Of a stretch of 64,000 nt of DNA, positions 54,659 through 63,457 are shown piece by piece. Each line of letters begins with the position of its first letter. Position 1 is the stretch's first letter. The stretch is taken from contig JBBDMX010000094.1 in the NCBI GenBank assembly GCA_040878035.1, positions 3,472-67,471 on the forward strand. The letters are read 5' to 3'. Under the pieces are notes generated by a model. The model did no database searches and was not told the DNA's origin. It saw nothing but the letters and a program-made list of their open reading frames with translations. The stretch is from JBBDMX01 sp040878035 (lineage in GTDB: Bacteria > Planctomycetota > Phycisphaerae > Phycisphaerales > Phycisphaeraceae). The position numbers and the translations under genes were made by a program.

Positions 54659-55543
54659 CTAGCGGCGACGGCGGCCAGCCATCGCCAAGCCGCCCAAGCC
54701 CAGCAGCACCAGGCTGGCCGGCTCGGGGATCACGCCGGACACGGCAAAGTCGTCGTAGTACTGCTGACGAGCCGCGTTGTTGGCCCACAGCAGCGACTTG
54801 AGCTCGATACCGTCGGGCGAGCCGGTGTAGGCAAACCAGCCGGAATCGAAGGTGGCGAACAGGCTACTGGAGTGCGTGCCCATGCTGGTGAATTGGCCGG
54901 TGGAGTCAGCCCAACCATCGATCACCACCATGGCCTTGCCGGCATTTGCCCCGGTACCCAACGTGATGGCGACGGCGAAATCTTTGAAGACGCTGGGGGC
55001 GGTGGTCCCGGAGTCTGAGTAGACCGTCAGGTCCACTCCGCCCGGTGTTGTGACCTTGACCCGCCCCTGCTCTTTGTTTGTGTTGATGATATCCGCCAGT
55101 TCAATGGAAATCACCGTTGTGGCGCCGTCCATCAGGCGCACAAAGCTACCCGCGCTCGCCCCTGTATCGTCACCGCTATTCCACCGATAGCCGAAGTTGT
55201 AAGAAAACGTCTGCCCGGGTGCAAGGTCGCCGCCCTGGAAGGGGCGGGTGAAGTCATTGGTCTGGGTGAAGTTGTTTCCCGTTGCCGCGATTGAACCGGA
55301 CCTTAGCCAAGTATCGGACACAGTAGTAGTGCTTGCGACGACGTTCTTATCCGAGTTCGGTGAAGCCGTGACGACGGTCCAGGTGCCAAAGGGCTCCGAA
55401 GCGCCCGTCGGGCCTGAGCCGGTGACCCAGCCCGAGGCATAGTTGGTGTCGCTGGTGTCAACGCCGACATTGGCCGCATTGGCCGCCGGTAACCACGCCA
55501 ATAGGACGACCAAAGCAACCATGGAAACTGTGCGAGTCAGCAT
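54659..55543 (-). CDS. PEP-CTERM protein (third)
   Basis: A 294-residue exported protein: signal MLTRTVSMVALVVLLAWLPAANA/A, a long Ser/Thr/Gly-rich beta domain with GRYR-like Trp and Asp residues (FGTWTVVTASPN, FSYNFGYRWNSGDDTG), and a sorting tail VIPEPASLVLLGLGGLAMAGRRRR. The start at 55543 has AAGGAG eight bases upstream. It is not a close relative of the tandem pair. It may bind a ligand or form part of the cell-surface matrix. It precedes the zincin gene by 42 bp. Confidence 0.85.
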   Translation of the reverse strand: MLTRTVSMVALVVLLAWLPAANAANVGVDTSDTNYASGWVTGSGPTGASEPFGTWTVVTASPNSDKNVVASTTTVSDTWLRSGSIAATGNNFTQTNDFTRPFQGGDLAPGQTFSYNFGYRWNSGDDTGASAGSFVRLMDGATTVISIELADIINTNKEQGRVKVTTPGGVDLTVYSDSGTTAPSVFKDFAVAITLGTGANAGKAMVVIDGWADSTGQFTSMGTHSSSLFATFDSGWFAYTGSPDGIELKSLLWANNAARQQYYDDFAVSGVIPEPASLVLLGLGGLAMAGRRRR

Positions 55544-55893
55544 GATGTCTTCTCCTTGTAAGCCTGACAGATGAGGTTAAACATGGCGGCCAAAACTTAT
55601 CGTACAGTCAAAAACCGCGCTGTCAAGATGATCCACATAAGAATTGCTCAAATTAGTGATGTTTGATGATTTGGGGCGATTCACACGGTGCCCGTCCATG
55701 TTTCATCAAGGAGCCACATGGCATATAAGCACAGATTTGTCCCCATTTGCACGCCTCCCCAACGAGGGGGGCAGCGTCAGTATTGCTTATTTCAGGTGCG
55801 CCGCGGCCGGATTGACGGGGTGCCTTTATCAGGATAATAATATACACATACCAAAACCGGTCATCGCCGCGCACCAACGCAAGGGAAGTGCCC
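55544..55893. other. Divergent intergenic region before the GH20 gene
   Basis: No gene is supported in these 350 bp between the divergent PEP-CTERM and GH20 genes. The stretch is less G+C-rich than its surroundings and holds TATCAGGATAATAATATACA at about 55827, a possible promoter for GH20. No clear palindrome that could serve as a LacI operator was found by eye. Confidence 0.4.
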
Positions 55894-58164
55894 ATGGTCA
55901 GGACCACGTTCAAGATTATCCTGTTGCTGACGGTATGGATGGACATCGCGATGACCCATGCCGCCGGGCCCCCGCTGGCACTGGTGCCCTGGCCCAAGAG
56001 CGTCGAGGTGACCCCCGGTAGCCGACTCACGCTGGGGCAGGGCGGCCGAATCGTCTACGAAGCGCCGGATTTGAAGCCGTTGGCCGAGGTGGTCATCGGC
56101 GATTTGGCGCGGATCAGCCGCCACCGCTTGGTCCCCGCCACCCCCGGTGCCGGCCCATCGCGCCCCGGTGATATCGTCCTGCGCTACGACCCGGCCATGA
56201 AGGGCGAAGCCTATCGCCTGACCATCGACTCTGTCGTGACCGTCACCGGCGGCAACTACCGCGCCGTGGCCTGGGGCACCGCCACGCTCTTGCAGGCGGC
56301 GGCGGTTGACAACGGCACGCTCTCCTGGCCCAAACTCAACATCAGCGACGACAGCGACATCCCCCTCCGCAGCGCCGAATGCGACATCGCCCGCAAGTGG
56401 CATCCCATCGTCAACCTCTACGAGCTGATCGACCTGTTCCGCTATTACAAGATCAACCACATCCAGTTCCACATGAACGACCATGGCCGATTCACCTTCG
56501 GCTCGGAGCTGTATCCGCAGTTGGCGACGGTGAAGGACGGTCGGCGCGAGCATTACACGAAGGAGGAGCTCAAGGACCTGATCGCCTACGCCGACGCGCG
56601 CGGCGTCTCGATCATTCCCGAAATCGAAATGCCCGGTCACTCCGACGCCCCGCGCATCCTGCCGGAAATCTTCGGCACCAAAGACGCCGAGTCGGGCAAG
56701 TACATCAACTCCGGCTACATCAACTTCACCCGCGACGATACGGTCCAGGCCTGCAAGGCCCTGCTCAACGAGGTGATGGACGTGTTTGCCTCCAGCGACC
56801 TGATCTCCATCGGCGCCGATGAAGTCGCCGATGCACGCCTCAAGAAGATGTCCGAGTATGCCCAATTCGAGAAGGATCATCCGGACCAGCAACTGATGGA
56901 CTACTTCATCACGCAGATGAATGACGTGGTGCAGAAGCGTGGCAAGACGCTGCTGGTGTATGGCCGGGGCGGGCCCATGAACGTGTTGCAAATGCCCTGG
57001 AGCGGCAACGACAACGCCATCGCGGCGCGGGGCCATCGCGTGATGCCGCACAACAGCGGCTCGGTGACCAATCATCTGGTCACCTACCACCCGCCGCCGT
57101 ACAACACCATGATGCTCTATTCGGGCTTCGAGTCGGCATACCAGTTCGACCTGGCGGTGACCAAGAAGATTGCGCCGGAAAACCTCGACAAGGTCGCCGG
57201 CATTCACACGCTGACCTGGCAGCACTGGCACTACATGCACTTCCACGATCTGCGCCGCCTGATGGCGTCGCTGGCGGAGAATGCCTGGAACTACAACAGC
57301 CGCACCAGTTTCAAACCCTTCGCCACCTGGCGCGACACCATGTGGGCCGCCACCGATCGCCGCCTCGATGACTTGGTCTTCCCGGTCAAGGTCGAGGAAC
57401 AGGGGCTGCTGAGTCCGGGCAAGGACTTGGTGTTTCACGAGAAGATGACGATCAAACTCAGCGCGGCGCAGCCCGGCAAGATTCGCTACCGCATCGAGCC
57501 GCTGGACTATTTCAACCCGCCAGCCTTGCCCGACGCCGCCTCCCCGGTCTATAGCGGCCCCCTCCAAATCACCGCGGCGACGGTGATCTATGCCCGGCTG
57601 TTCGATGAGCGGAATCAGCCCGTGGGCTACGGCACCGAGAGACGCTACCACCCGATCACGCCCAAGGTGACCTGCCGCGCCTGGTCGGTGTTGAGCCTGG
57701 CGCCGGGTGCTCGTGGCGAGGGGTGGACGCCGGCGGCGCCGCATGATGCCCTGGCGAAAGCAGCGGCTACGCCGTTGCCCGCGACCCTTGATGAAGTCGC
57801 CAAGCTCGGCGTGCCCGCGCAATACACCTTCCCCCTGGGCCGGCTGACGTTCCAACCGTCGTACGAGGGCGTTCACATGTGGGGTTGGCTCCTGGTCATG
57901 CAGGGCCGGATCCGCATTCCGGCCGACGGCGATTACAAGTTCCAGGTCTTCCCCGAAACCGTGACGCTGACGGTCGATGGTAAGCCGGCGGCCTCCAACC
58001 GCGGCAAGGAGAAGACCAGCCAAACGCTGCACCTGACCGCCGGCGAGTACGACATCGCCGTGATCGGCCCCACCGGCCACAAGGGCCCCAACGTGGCGCA
58101 GTACCAGGGCCCGGGCATGGACAAATCGCTGCCGCTGGATGAGTTGCTCGTGCCGTTGCCCTGA
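55894..58164 (+). CDS. GH20 beta-N-acetylhexosaminidase
   Basis: Exported family-20 hexosaminidase that removes terminal GlcNAc or GalNAc from glycans. The 756 residues have a signal peptide (ending MTHA/AG), an N-terminal GH20b domain (about 30-150), and the catalytic barrel with HMNDHGRFTFGSELYP, EIEMPGHSDAPR and the catalytic pair D309-E310 in SIGADEVADARL. The C-terminal third has a chitobiase-C-like beta region and a PA14-like or beta-sandwich tail (GRIRIPADGDYKFQV). I start at the ATG 55894, seven bases after AAGGGA. It is the first of a GH20-GH29-amidase set with gaps of 36 bp. Confidence 0.9.
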   Translation: MVRTTFKIILLLTVWMDIAMTHAAGPPLALVPWPKSVEVTPGSRLTLGQGGRIVYEAPDLKPLAEVVIGDLARISRHRLVPATPGAGPSRPGDIVLRYDPAMKGEAYRLTIDSVVTVTGGNYRAVAWGTATLLQAAAVDNGTLSWPKLNISDDSDIPLRSAECDIARKWHPIVNLYELIDLFRYYKINHIQFHMNDHGRFTFGSELYPQLATVKDGRREHYTKEELKDLIAYADARGVSIIPEIEMPGHSDAPRILPEIFGTKDAESGKYINSGYINFTRDDTVQACKALLNEVMDVFASSDLISIGADEVADARLKKMSEYAQFEKDHPDQQLMDYFITQMNDVVQKRGKTLLVYGRGGPMNVLQMPWSGNDNAIAARGHRVMPHNSGSVTNHLVTYHPPPYNTMMLYSGFESAYQFDLAVTKKIAPENLDKVAGIHTLTWQHWHYMHFHDLRRLMASLAENAWNYNSRTSFKPFATWRDTMWAATDRRLDDLVFPVKVEEQGLLSPGKDLVFHEKMTIKLSAAQPGKIRYRIEPLDYFNPPALPDAASPVYSGPLQITAATVIYARLFDERNQPVGYGTERRYHPITPKVTCRAWSVLSLAPGARGEGWTPAAPHDALAKAAATPLPATLDEVAKLGVPAQYTFPLGRLTFQPSYEGVHMWGWLLVMQGRIRIPADGDYKFQVFPETVTLTVDGKPAASNRGKEKTSQTLHLTAGEYDIAVIGPTGHKGPNVAQYQGPGMDKSLPLDELLVPLP

Positions 58165-58200
58165 TCAACCCGTGTCACACCCCAGGCCAGGAGCGCCACC

Positions 58201-59673
58201 ATGACGCAGGTCGTGTCGGATCGTGGGCCCCATCGACTGCCGGAGAATGAGCAGCAGTACCAGATCGTCCGTTATTACATCGAGGACGATCCGGTGGCGG
58301 AGTATCAGCACGCTTCGCCGGAGGCCTGCGAGTCCTTTCGCGACCTGAAGTATGGCATCCGCATCCATTGGGGTCTCTACTCGCTCGGGCACACCGAAGC
58401 GTCGTGGCCGCTCGTGCTGTCGATGAGCGACCAGCAGCGCCAGGAATACCAGCAGTTGTATCAGCGGTTCAATCCCACGGACTTCGACGCCGACCAATGG
58501 ATGCGGTTCTTTGCCGACAATGGGCTGCGCATGTTCGCGATGACCACCAAGCACCACGACGGCTTTTCGCTCTTCGATACGCGCACGCGCGTGAAGCAGC
58601 GGGTCAACTGGACGGCGCCCGGCGGGCCGAAGATCGAGGATTGTGACATCGCCTACAGCGTGATGGACAGCCCCTTGCGGCGCGACATCGTGAAGGAGCT
58701 TTGCGATGCAGCCCAACGGCGGGGGATCAAGGTTGATTTGTATTTCAGTCATCCCGACTGGTACGACGCCGATTTTCGTGGCTTTGCCTTTCATCCGGTG
58801 CAGCCGCAGGAGTTTCTCGAGCACCCGGAGCTTTACGGCAACAACACCGGCTTCCTCGACCCGCCACGCAAGACCATCGTTCCCAACACCACCGCGGCGC
58901 AGACGGCGCGGATGATGCAACGCTATGGCGATCAACTCCGTGAGTTGCTGACCGGTTACGGCAAGGTGGACATGATCTGCTTTGATCAATGCCTCGGGCC
59001 CAAAATCTGGCCGGAATTGCGCCGCCTGCTGATCGAGTTGCGGTCGATCCAGCCGGATGTGATGTTCCGCGCTCGGGGCATCGGGAACTACGGTGATTAC
59101 TACACCCCCGAAGATTACTTTCCGGATGGCAAGGAGCCGACCAGTGTGCCGTGGTTCGTCGTCCATCGCCTGGCGAAGATTTTCGCCTACGATCCGGAGG
59201 CGTCGAACTATCGCGACGGAGCGTGGATCATCTCGGGCCTGATCGATACGGTGGCCAAAGGCGGCAACCTGATGATCGCGTTGGGCCCCGATGAGCACGG
59301 CCATTTTCATCCAAGGGGTATTGAGGCGCTTGAAGAAGCGGGGCGCTGGCTGGCAATTAACGGTGAAGCGATCTATGCCACGCGACCGCGCGACGGAACG
59401 CTTTGGCGCGAGGGGGACGAGATCCGCTTCACCCGCAGCAAGGACGGCCGCTGCGTCTATGCGATTTGCAGGACCTGGCCCGGCTCGGTCCTGCGACTCC
59501 AGAGCGTGCGTGCCCGGCCCGGTTCAGTGATCCAGATGTTGGGCGTGAGCCAGCCGCTGACGTGGCGGCAGGAGGCCGATAGGCTGATCGTGGAACTGCC
59601 CGACGGGTTGCAGCAGGAGGCCCGGCGCCCATGCCCACACGCCTGGGCGTTTCGGATTGCGGCGCAAGGGTGA
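58201..59673 (+). CDS. GH29-family alpha-L-fucosidase
   Basis: A 490-residue fucosidase of the GH29 type without a signal peptide. KYGIRIHWGLYSL and MTTKHHDGFSLFDTRTRV are the family signatures; RRDIVKELCDAAQRRGIKVDLYFSHPDWY and VDMICFDQ (the candidate nucleophile Asp) follow. A short C-terminal beta domain has IRFTRSKDGRCVYAIC. GGAG is seven bases before the ATG. The C-terminal domain and length match the GH29 half of the fusion at 61079 closely, so the two are paralogues. It is likely cytosolic or reached after import. Confidence 0.86.
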   Translation: MTQVVSDRGPHRLPENEQQYQIVRYYIEDDPVAEYQHASPEACESFRDLKYGIRIHWGLYSLGHTEASWPLVLSMSDQQRQEYQQLYQRFNPTDFDADQWMRFFADNGLRMFAMTTKHHDGFSLFDTRTRVKQRVNWTAPGGPKIEDCDIAYSVMDSPLRRDIVKELCDAAQRRGIKVDLYFSHPDWYDADFRGFAFHPVQPQEFLEHPELYGNNTGFLDPPRKTIVPNTTAAQTARMMQRYGDQLRELLTGYGKVDMICFDQCLGPKIWPELRRLLIELRSIQPDVMFRARGIGNYGDYYTPEDYFPDGKEPTSVPWFVVHRLAKIFAYDPEASNYRDGAWIISGLIDTVAKGGNLMIALGPDEHGHFHPRGIEALEEAGRWLAINGEAIYATRPRDGTLWREGDEIRFTRSKDGRCVYAICRTWPGSVLRLQSVRARPGSVIQMLGVSQPLTWRQEADRLIVELPDGLQQEARRPCPHAWAFRIAAQG

Positions 59674-59709
59674 GGATGCCCCGCGCGGATTGAACCAGGA
59701 GCCGATGCG

Positions 59710-61074
59710 ATGACCCAGGCCACACTTGACGACTCGGGCTCGGCCTGCACCTCCCTTGGGCCCGAGCTGATCGCCAACGGCGATTTTCACCAGGGGGCCA
59801 TCGGCGGCGTGCCCGACGGCTGGACCGTCATGGCGCCCAATCCGGTGCTGGCGCCGACGTTCGCGCTGGTGCAAAGTGACGACGGTCGCCGCGCCCTGCA
59901 AGCCCAGGGCAATGGACGACCCGCGTGCATGGGCTGGATTCAGACCTTAGTGACCCTGCGTGCTAACACCACCTACCGCCTGTGCGTCGAATTCCACAGC
60001 CAGGGGCTCGACGATGTGAACCATCATCTGGTTCACGGCGTGTTCAGCCTGGCCGATGACGGCGCGCAGTTCAACCAGGGCGTGTTCAGCTACCGGTGGC
60101 GGGATGGTCGCATCGTCGGCACGGCGAGCTTTCGCGGCCCGGCCAAGGACAGCCAGGTGACCGTGCGGTTGTACTTCCGCCACAGCGCTAGCGGCCGCGT
60201 ATGCTGGGACCGAGTCTCCCTGCGGCCGTGCCAGGCTATTTCGCAGAGGCTGGTCAAGATCGCCGTCACCCAGGGCGCGCAGGGGCTCGACCATTGGGCC
60301 GCGGTGCTGACGGCGGCGGGTCAGGCCGGCTGCGACGTAGCCCTCTTGCCCGAGATGTTCGACCAGAACAGCAAGCCCATGGAGGCCCCGACACTCGACG
60401 GCGCCGCGGTGCGCCTGCTGGCAGACCAAGCCCGCCGGTATGCCATGTATGTCGCCGGGTCGCTCTACCTGCGCCGCGGCGACCTTGTCTATAACAGCGC
60501 GCCGCTCTTTGATCGCCTGGGCAACCTCGTCGGCATCCACGATAAGAACGTGCTCTACGAACCGGAGCTCAACGGCGGGGCGACCTGCGGCGACCAACTG
60601 TCGGTCTTCACCACGGACTTGGGTAAAGTCGGCATCATGACCTGCTATGAGAGCTGGTTCCCCGCGGTGGCGCAACTACTGGCGCTGCGCGGCGCGGAGT
60701 TGATCCTGTTTCCCTCGGCGGGCTACTACACGCAGCTCATTCACGCGCGGTCGGCAGACAACGGCGTGGTCATCGCCGCCAGCAGCCTGGGTGGCGACTA
60801 CGACGTGTGGGACACCGCCGGCAACCGCGCCGGTGGTGAAGCGCCGCCCGATCCCAGCCGCCACGCCCCGACCAACATCATCGCCATTGACAGGCGACCG
60901 GGCATGAAACTGATGCTGGTGACCGTCGATCTGTCGCAGCAGCCCAGCCCGCATTGCTGGGGCGGGCCGATGTACTCGGCGCCGGGCGGCAGAAGAGTCC
61001 GCAACACCTGCCCCGCTGACCTGGAGCAACAGGTCGCCGGTGAAGCGCGCCGCTGGTGTGATGATCAACCATAG
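59710..61074 (+). CDS. Nitrilase-superfamily hydrolase with N-terminal carbohydrate-binding-like domain
   Basis: Two domains in 454 residues. The first (about 10-175) is a beta-sandwich with IANGDFHQGAIGGVPDGWTV and WDRVSLRP, like CBM4/9 modules. The second (about 182-450) is a carbon-nitrogen hydrolase with the catalytic triad E215 (LLPEMF), K279 (HDKNVLYEPE) and C312 (IMTCYESW). No signal peptide is seen although a CBM would suggest a sugar ligand. GGAG is eight bases before the ATG. It follows GH29 by 36 bp and may deacylate a fucosylated amide or amino sugar; this is inference. Confidence 0.8.
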   Translation: MTQATLDDSGSACTSLGPELIANGDFHQGAIGGVPDGWTVMAPNPVLAPTFALVQSDDGRRALQAQGNGRPACMGWIQTLVTLRANTTYRLCVEFHSQGLDDVNHHLVHGVFSLADDGAQFNQGVFSYRWRDGRIVGTASFRGPAKDSQVTVRLYFRHSASGRVCWDRVSLRPCQAISQRLVKIAVTQGAQGLDHWAAVLTAAGQAGCDVALLPEMFDQNSKPMEAPTLDGAAVRLLADQARRYAMYVAGSLYLRRGDLVYNSAPLFDRLGNLVGIHDKNVLYEPELNGGATCGDQLSVFTTDLGKVGIMTCYESWFPAVAQLLALRGAELILFPSAGYYTQLIHARSADNGVVIAASSLGGDYDVWDTAGNRAGGEAPPDPSRHAPTNIIAIDRRPGMKLMLVTVDLSQQPSPHCWGGPMYSAPGGRRVRNTCPADLEQQVAGEARRWCDDQP

Positions 61075-61078
61075 ATGC

Positions 61079-63457
61079 TCAGCACTCGTTGGCATCGTCA
61101 CCGACCTCGATCTTGAACGCCCACGCGTATGCACCCGGCCCCTCGTGCGGCCCCTGGAGCGCGGCGGGAAGGTCGATCGCCACGCCGCCGTCGATGTTCC
61201 GCCAGGGCAGCGGCGAATCGCTGCCAAGCATGCGGATGGTCGAGCCGTCTCGCGGCCTCACGGTGCTGAGGATCAGTTGTTGCCCGGGCCACTTCAGGCA
61301 GATCGCGTACACGTAGCGGCGGTCCTTGGCACGGGTGAAACGGACCTCGTTGCCCTCCTTCCACAACGAGCCGTCGCGAGCACGAGTGGTATAAATCGCC
61401 TCGCCGTTGACGCGCAGCCAGGCACCTACCTCTTCCAGCGCCTTGATCGCCTTAGGGTGAAACAGCCCGTCTCTATCCGGGCCGATGCAAACCATCAGAT
61501 TACCGCCCTTGGCGACCGTGTCGATCAGCGCATCCAGCAGCCACTTGGCGTCGTGATAGTGTTCGGCCACGGGGTCGTACGCCGAACCCCACGCCAGGCT
61601 GTAGGTCACGAACGAAGGCATGTTCGTGTCTTGCCTGTGCTCTGGGATGAAGCCCTCGTTGGTGAAGTAATCGCCGTAGTTGCCGATGCCGCGGGCGCGA
61701 AACATGACGTCGGGCTGAATATGGCGCAGTTGGATCATCGTCTGCCGCATGTAAGGCCAGAGATCACCGGCCATCCATAGATCCAGGCACACCATCTGAA
61801 TGGGGCCATAGTTGGTGAGCAGTTCCTTGAGCTGGTCGCGATGGCGCTTGAGCATGCGGGCGCGCTGCTGGGGCGTATGGTTGGGGCCAAGGACCTGCGC
61901 GGGTTCATCTTTGGTGGCGGCTCGCTGAAATTCAGGAATGCGCTGCCATTCACCCGGGATGAACAACTGCTCGCCCTCGGTCGTCAGCATCGGCGCATAG
62001 CCATAGCTGCGGAAATCCGCGTCGTACCAATCCGGATGCGAGTAATACAGGTCGATCGCGATGTTCTTTCGCCGGGCCGCATCGCACAGTTCCTTGATGA
62101 TGTCGCGCTTGCATGGCGAGTCCATCACGCTGTAAGCAAGATCGCAATCCTCAATACTCGGACCGGCCGGGGCCATCCAGTTGACGCGCTGTTTGACGCG
62201 CGTTTTCGTGTCATACAGCGAGAAGCCGTCGTGGTGCTTGGTGGTCATGGCGAACATGCGCATGCCGTTGTCGGCAAAGAATCGCATCCACGCGTCGGCA
62301 TCGAAGTGTCTCGGATTGAACTGCCGGTAAAGCTGCTGATAGTCCTGCCGCTGGCGATTGGACATGCACAGGAGCTTCCACGAGGCATCCATTTCCAGCA
62401 GCGTATAGAGGCCCCAGTGCAGCCGGACCCCGTATTTCAGATCGTCGAACGCTTCGTACGCTGCGTCGCTGGCATACTGATACTCGGGGACGGCCACGGG
62501 CTCGACGAAGGTGGAAACCTTCCCGCCGCTGAATTCACCCAAGGGCAATCGGTTGTTGCGCCGCCGTACGCCCGAACCTGCAATGGCCGACGCCGGAGTG
62601 AGAAGATCCTGGCTGTCGATCGAAGGGCCGATCACTCGTTCGACGTATTCCACGGCCTTGCACGTGCCGTACGCCGGCGTGAGTTCGGGGTTGAGTTCGT
62701 CCTTGTCCGGATCGTAGCCGTGATAGGTCATGGCGTTGGTCAGGTCGCGCACCAGAATGCTGATCAGCCCAAGTCGGCGCATCTGGATCATGCCGAACTC
62801 GCGGCAGATGACGCACATGTTCGTGGCGTCGCCGATGTATAGCAGGTGCGTGATGCCCCGCGCCTGGCAGAGATTCCAGAGTTCCTGCTGGGCAGGTTGA
62901 CCCCAGCTCGCAATCGCCGAGGGAAGGTCCGGCGGATGGTAGTGGCCGGCGGCAATGAACAGGTCGCCGTTGCGCACGAGGATGCGCGGATCCTGGTTCT
63001 GCATCAGGTCTTGACGCCGGCAGTCGATGATCGGTTGGCCGGTGGCGGGATCCCGCCGCTTGATCGGGCACATGCACCCGCTGGGCCAGGGACCGAACAT
63101 GCCGTGATCCGCCAGAAAGCCGTTGGACGAGGGCAGGGGCACGTGCGGCAGCGACGTGATGCCGTTGCGCTGCGGCTTGCCTTCCCAGCGCTTCAGGTCA
63201 TCGCCCGCTGACGCGAACACGACCTGGATGCCCAAGGCGCGGCCGGCGTCCAGAAACTGGTTCCACCCCGGAATCATCAGCGCCGGCCAGTCGGTGGCGC
63301 CTTTGCAGTAGTGCTGGGTCCAGAGGTCCACGACGACGACTGCCAACCGGTCGGCGGGAAGATCCGCGGGCGTCAGCACTGTCTGGCCGGGATCCTCTTG
63401 CCGGGTTTGCAGCCGTAATCTCAGATGTTCCTGCACGGCGACCTCCTGGCGCATCAC
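61079..63457 (-). CDS. Isochorismatase-like domain fused to GH29 alpha-L-fucosidase
   Basis: A 792-residue protein of two parts. About 35-290 is an isochorismatase-like hydrolase: VVVDLWTQHY with D44, and GDATNMCVICREFG with the nucleophile C215; the middle Lys is not obvious. About 320-792 is a GH29 fucosidase: KYGVRLHWGLYTL, AMTTKHHDGFSLYDTKTRV, VCLDLWMAG and FRARGIGNYGDYF. The GH29 half is about as similar to the protein at 58201 as a recent paralogue. A linker (about 290-320) joins them. No signal peptide. It converges on the amidase gene with only 4 bp between stops. The fusion is unusual. Confidence 0.82.
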   Translation of the reverse strand: MMRQEVAVQEHLRLRLQTRQEDPGQTVLTPADLPADRLAVVVVDLWTQHYCKGATDWPALMIPGWNQFLDAGRALGIQVVFASAGDDLKRWEGKPQRNGITSLPHVPLPSSNGFLADHGMFGPWPSGCMCPIKRRDPATGQPIIDCRRQDLMQNQDPRILVRNGDLFIAAGHYHPPDLPSAIASWGQPAQQELWNLCQARGITHLLYIGDATNMCVICREFGMIQMRRLGLISILVRDLTNAMTYHGYDPDKDELNPELTPAYGTCKAVEYVERVIGPSIDSQDLLTPASAIAGSGVRRRNNRLPLGEFSGGKVSTFVEPVAVPEYQYASDAAYEAFDDLKYGVRLHWGLYTLLEMDASWKLLCMSNRQRQDYQQLYRQFNPRHFDADAWMRFFADNGMRMFAMTTKHHDGFSLYDTKTRVKQRVNWMAPAGPSIEDCDLAYSVMDSPCKRDIIKELCDAARRKNIAIDLYYSHPDWYDADFRSYGYAPMLTTEGEQLFIPGEWQRIPEFQRAATKDEPAQVLGPNHTPQQRARMLKRHRDQLKELLTNYGPIQMVCLDLWMAGDLWPYMRQTMIQLRHIQPDVMFRARGIGNYGDYFTNEGFIPEHRQDTNMPSFVTYSLAWGSAYDPVAEHYHDAKWLLDALIDTVAKGGNLMVCIGPDRDGLFHPKAIKALEEVGAWLRVNGEAIYTTRARDGSLWKEGNEVRFTRAKDRRYVYAICLKWPGQQLILSTVRPRDGSTIRMLGSDSPLPWRNIDGGVAIDLPAALQGPHEGPGAYAWAFKIEVGDDANEC

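Noticed and set aside
55861..58080. A long open frame (739 codons) on the minus strand opposite GH20
   Set aside because: GH20 motifs and catalytic residues on the plus strand account for this DNA; the antisense product has no recognisable domain.
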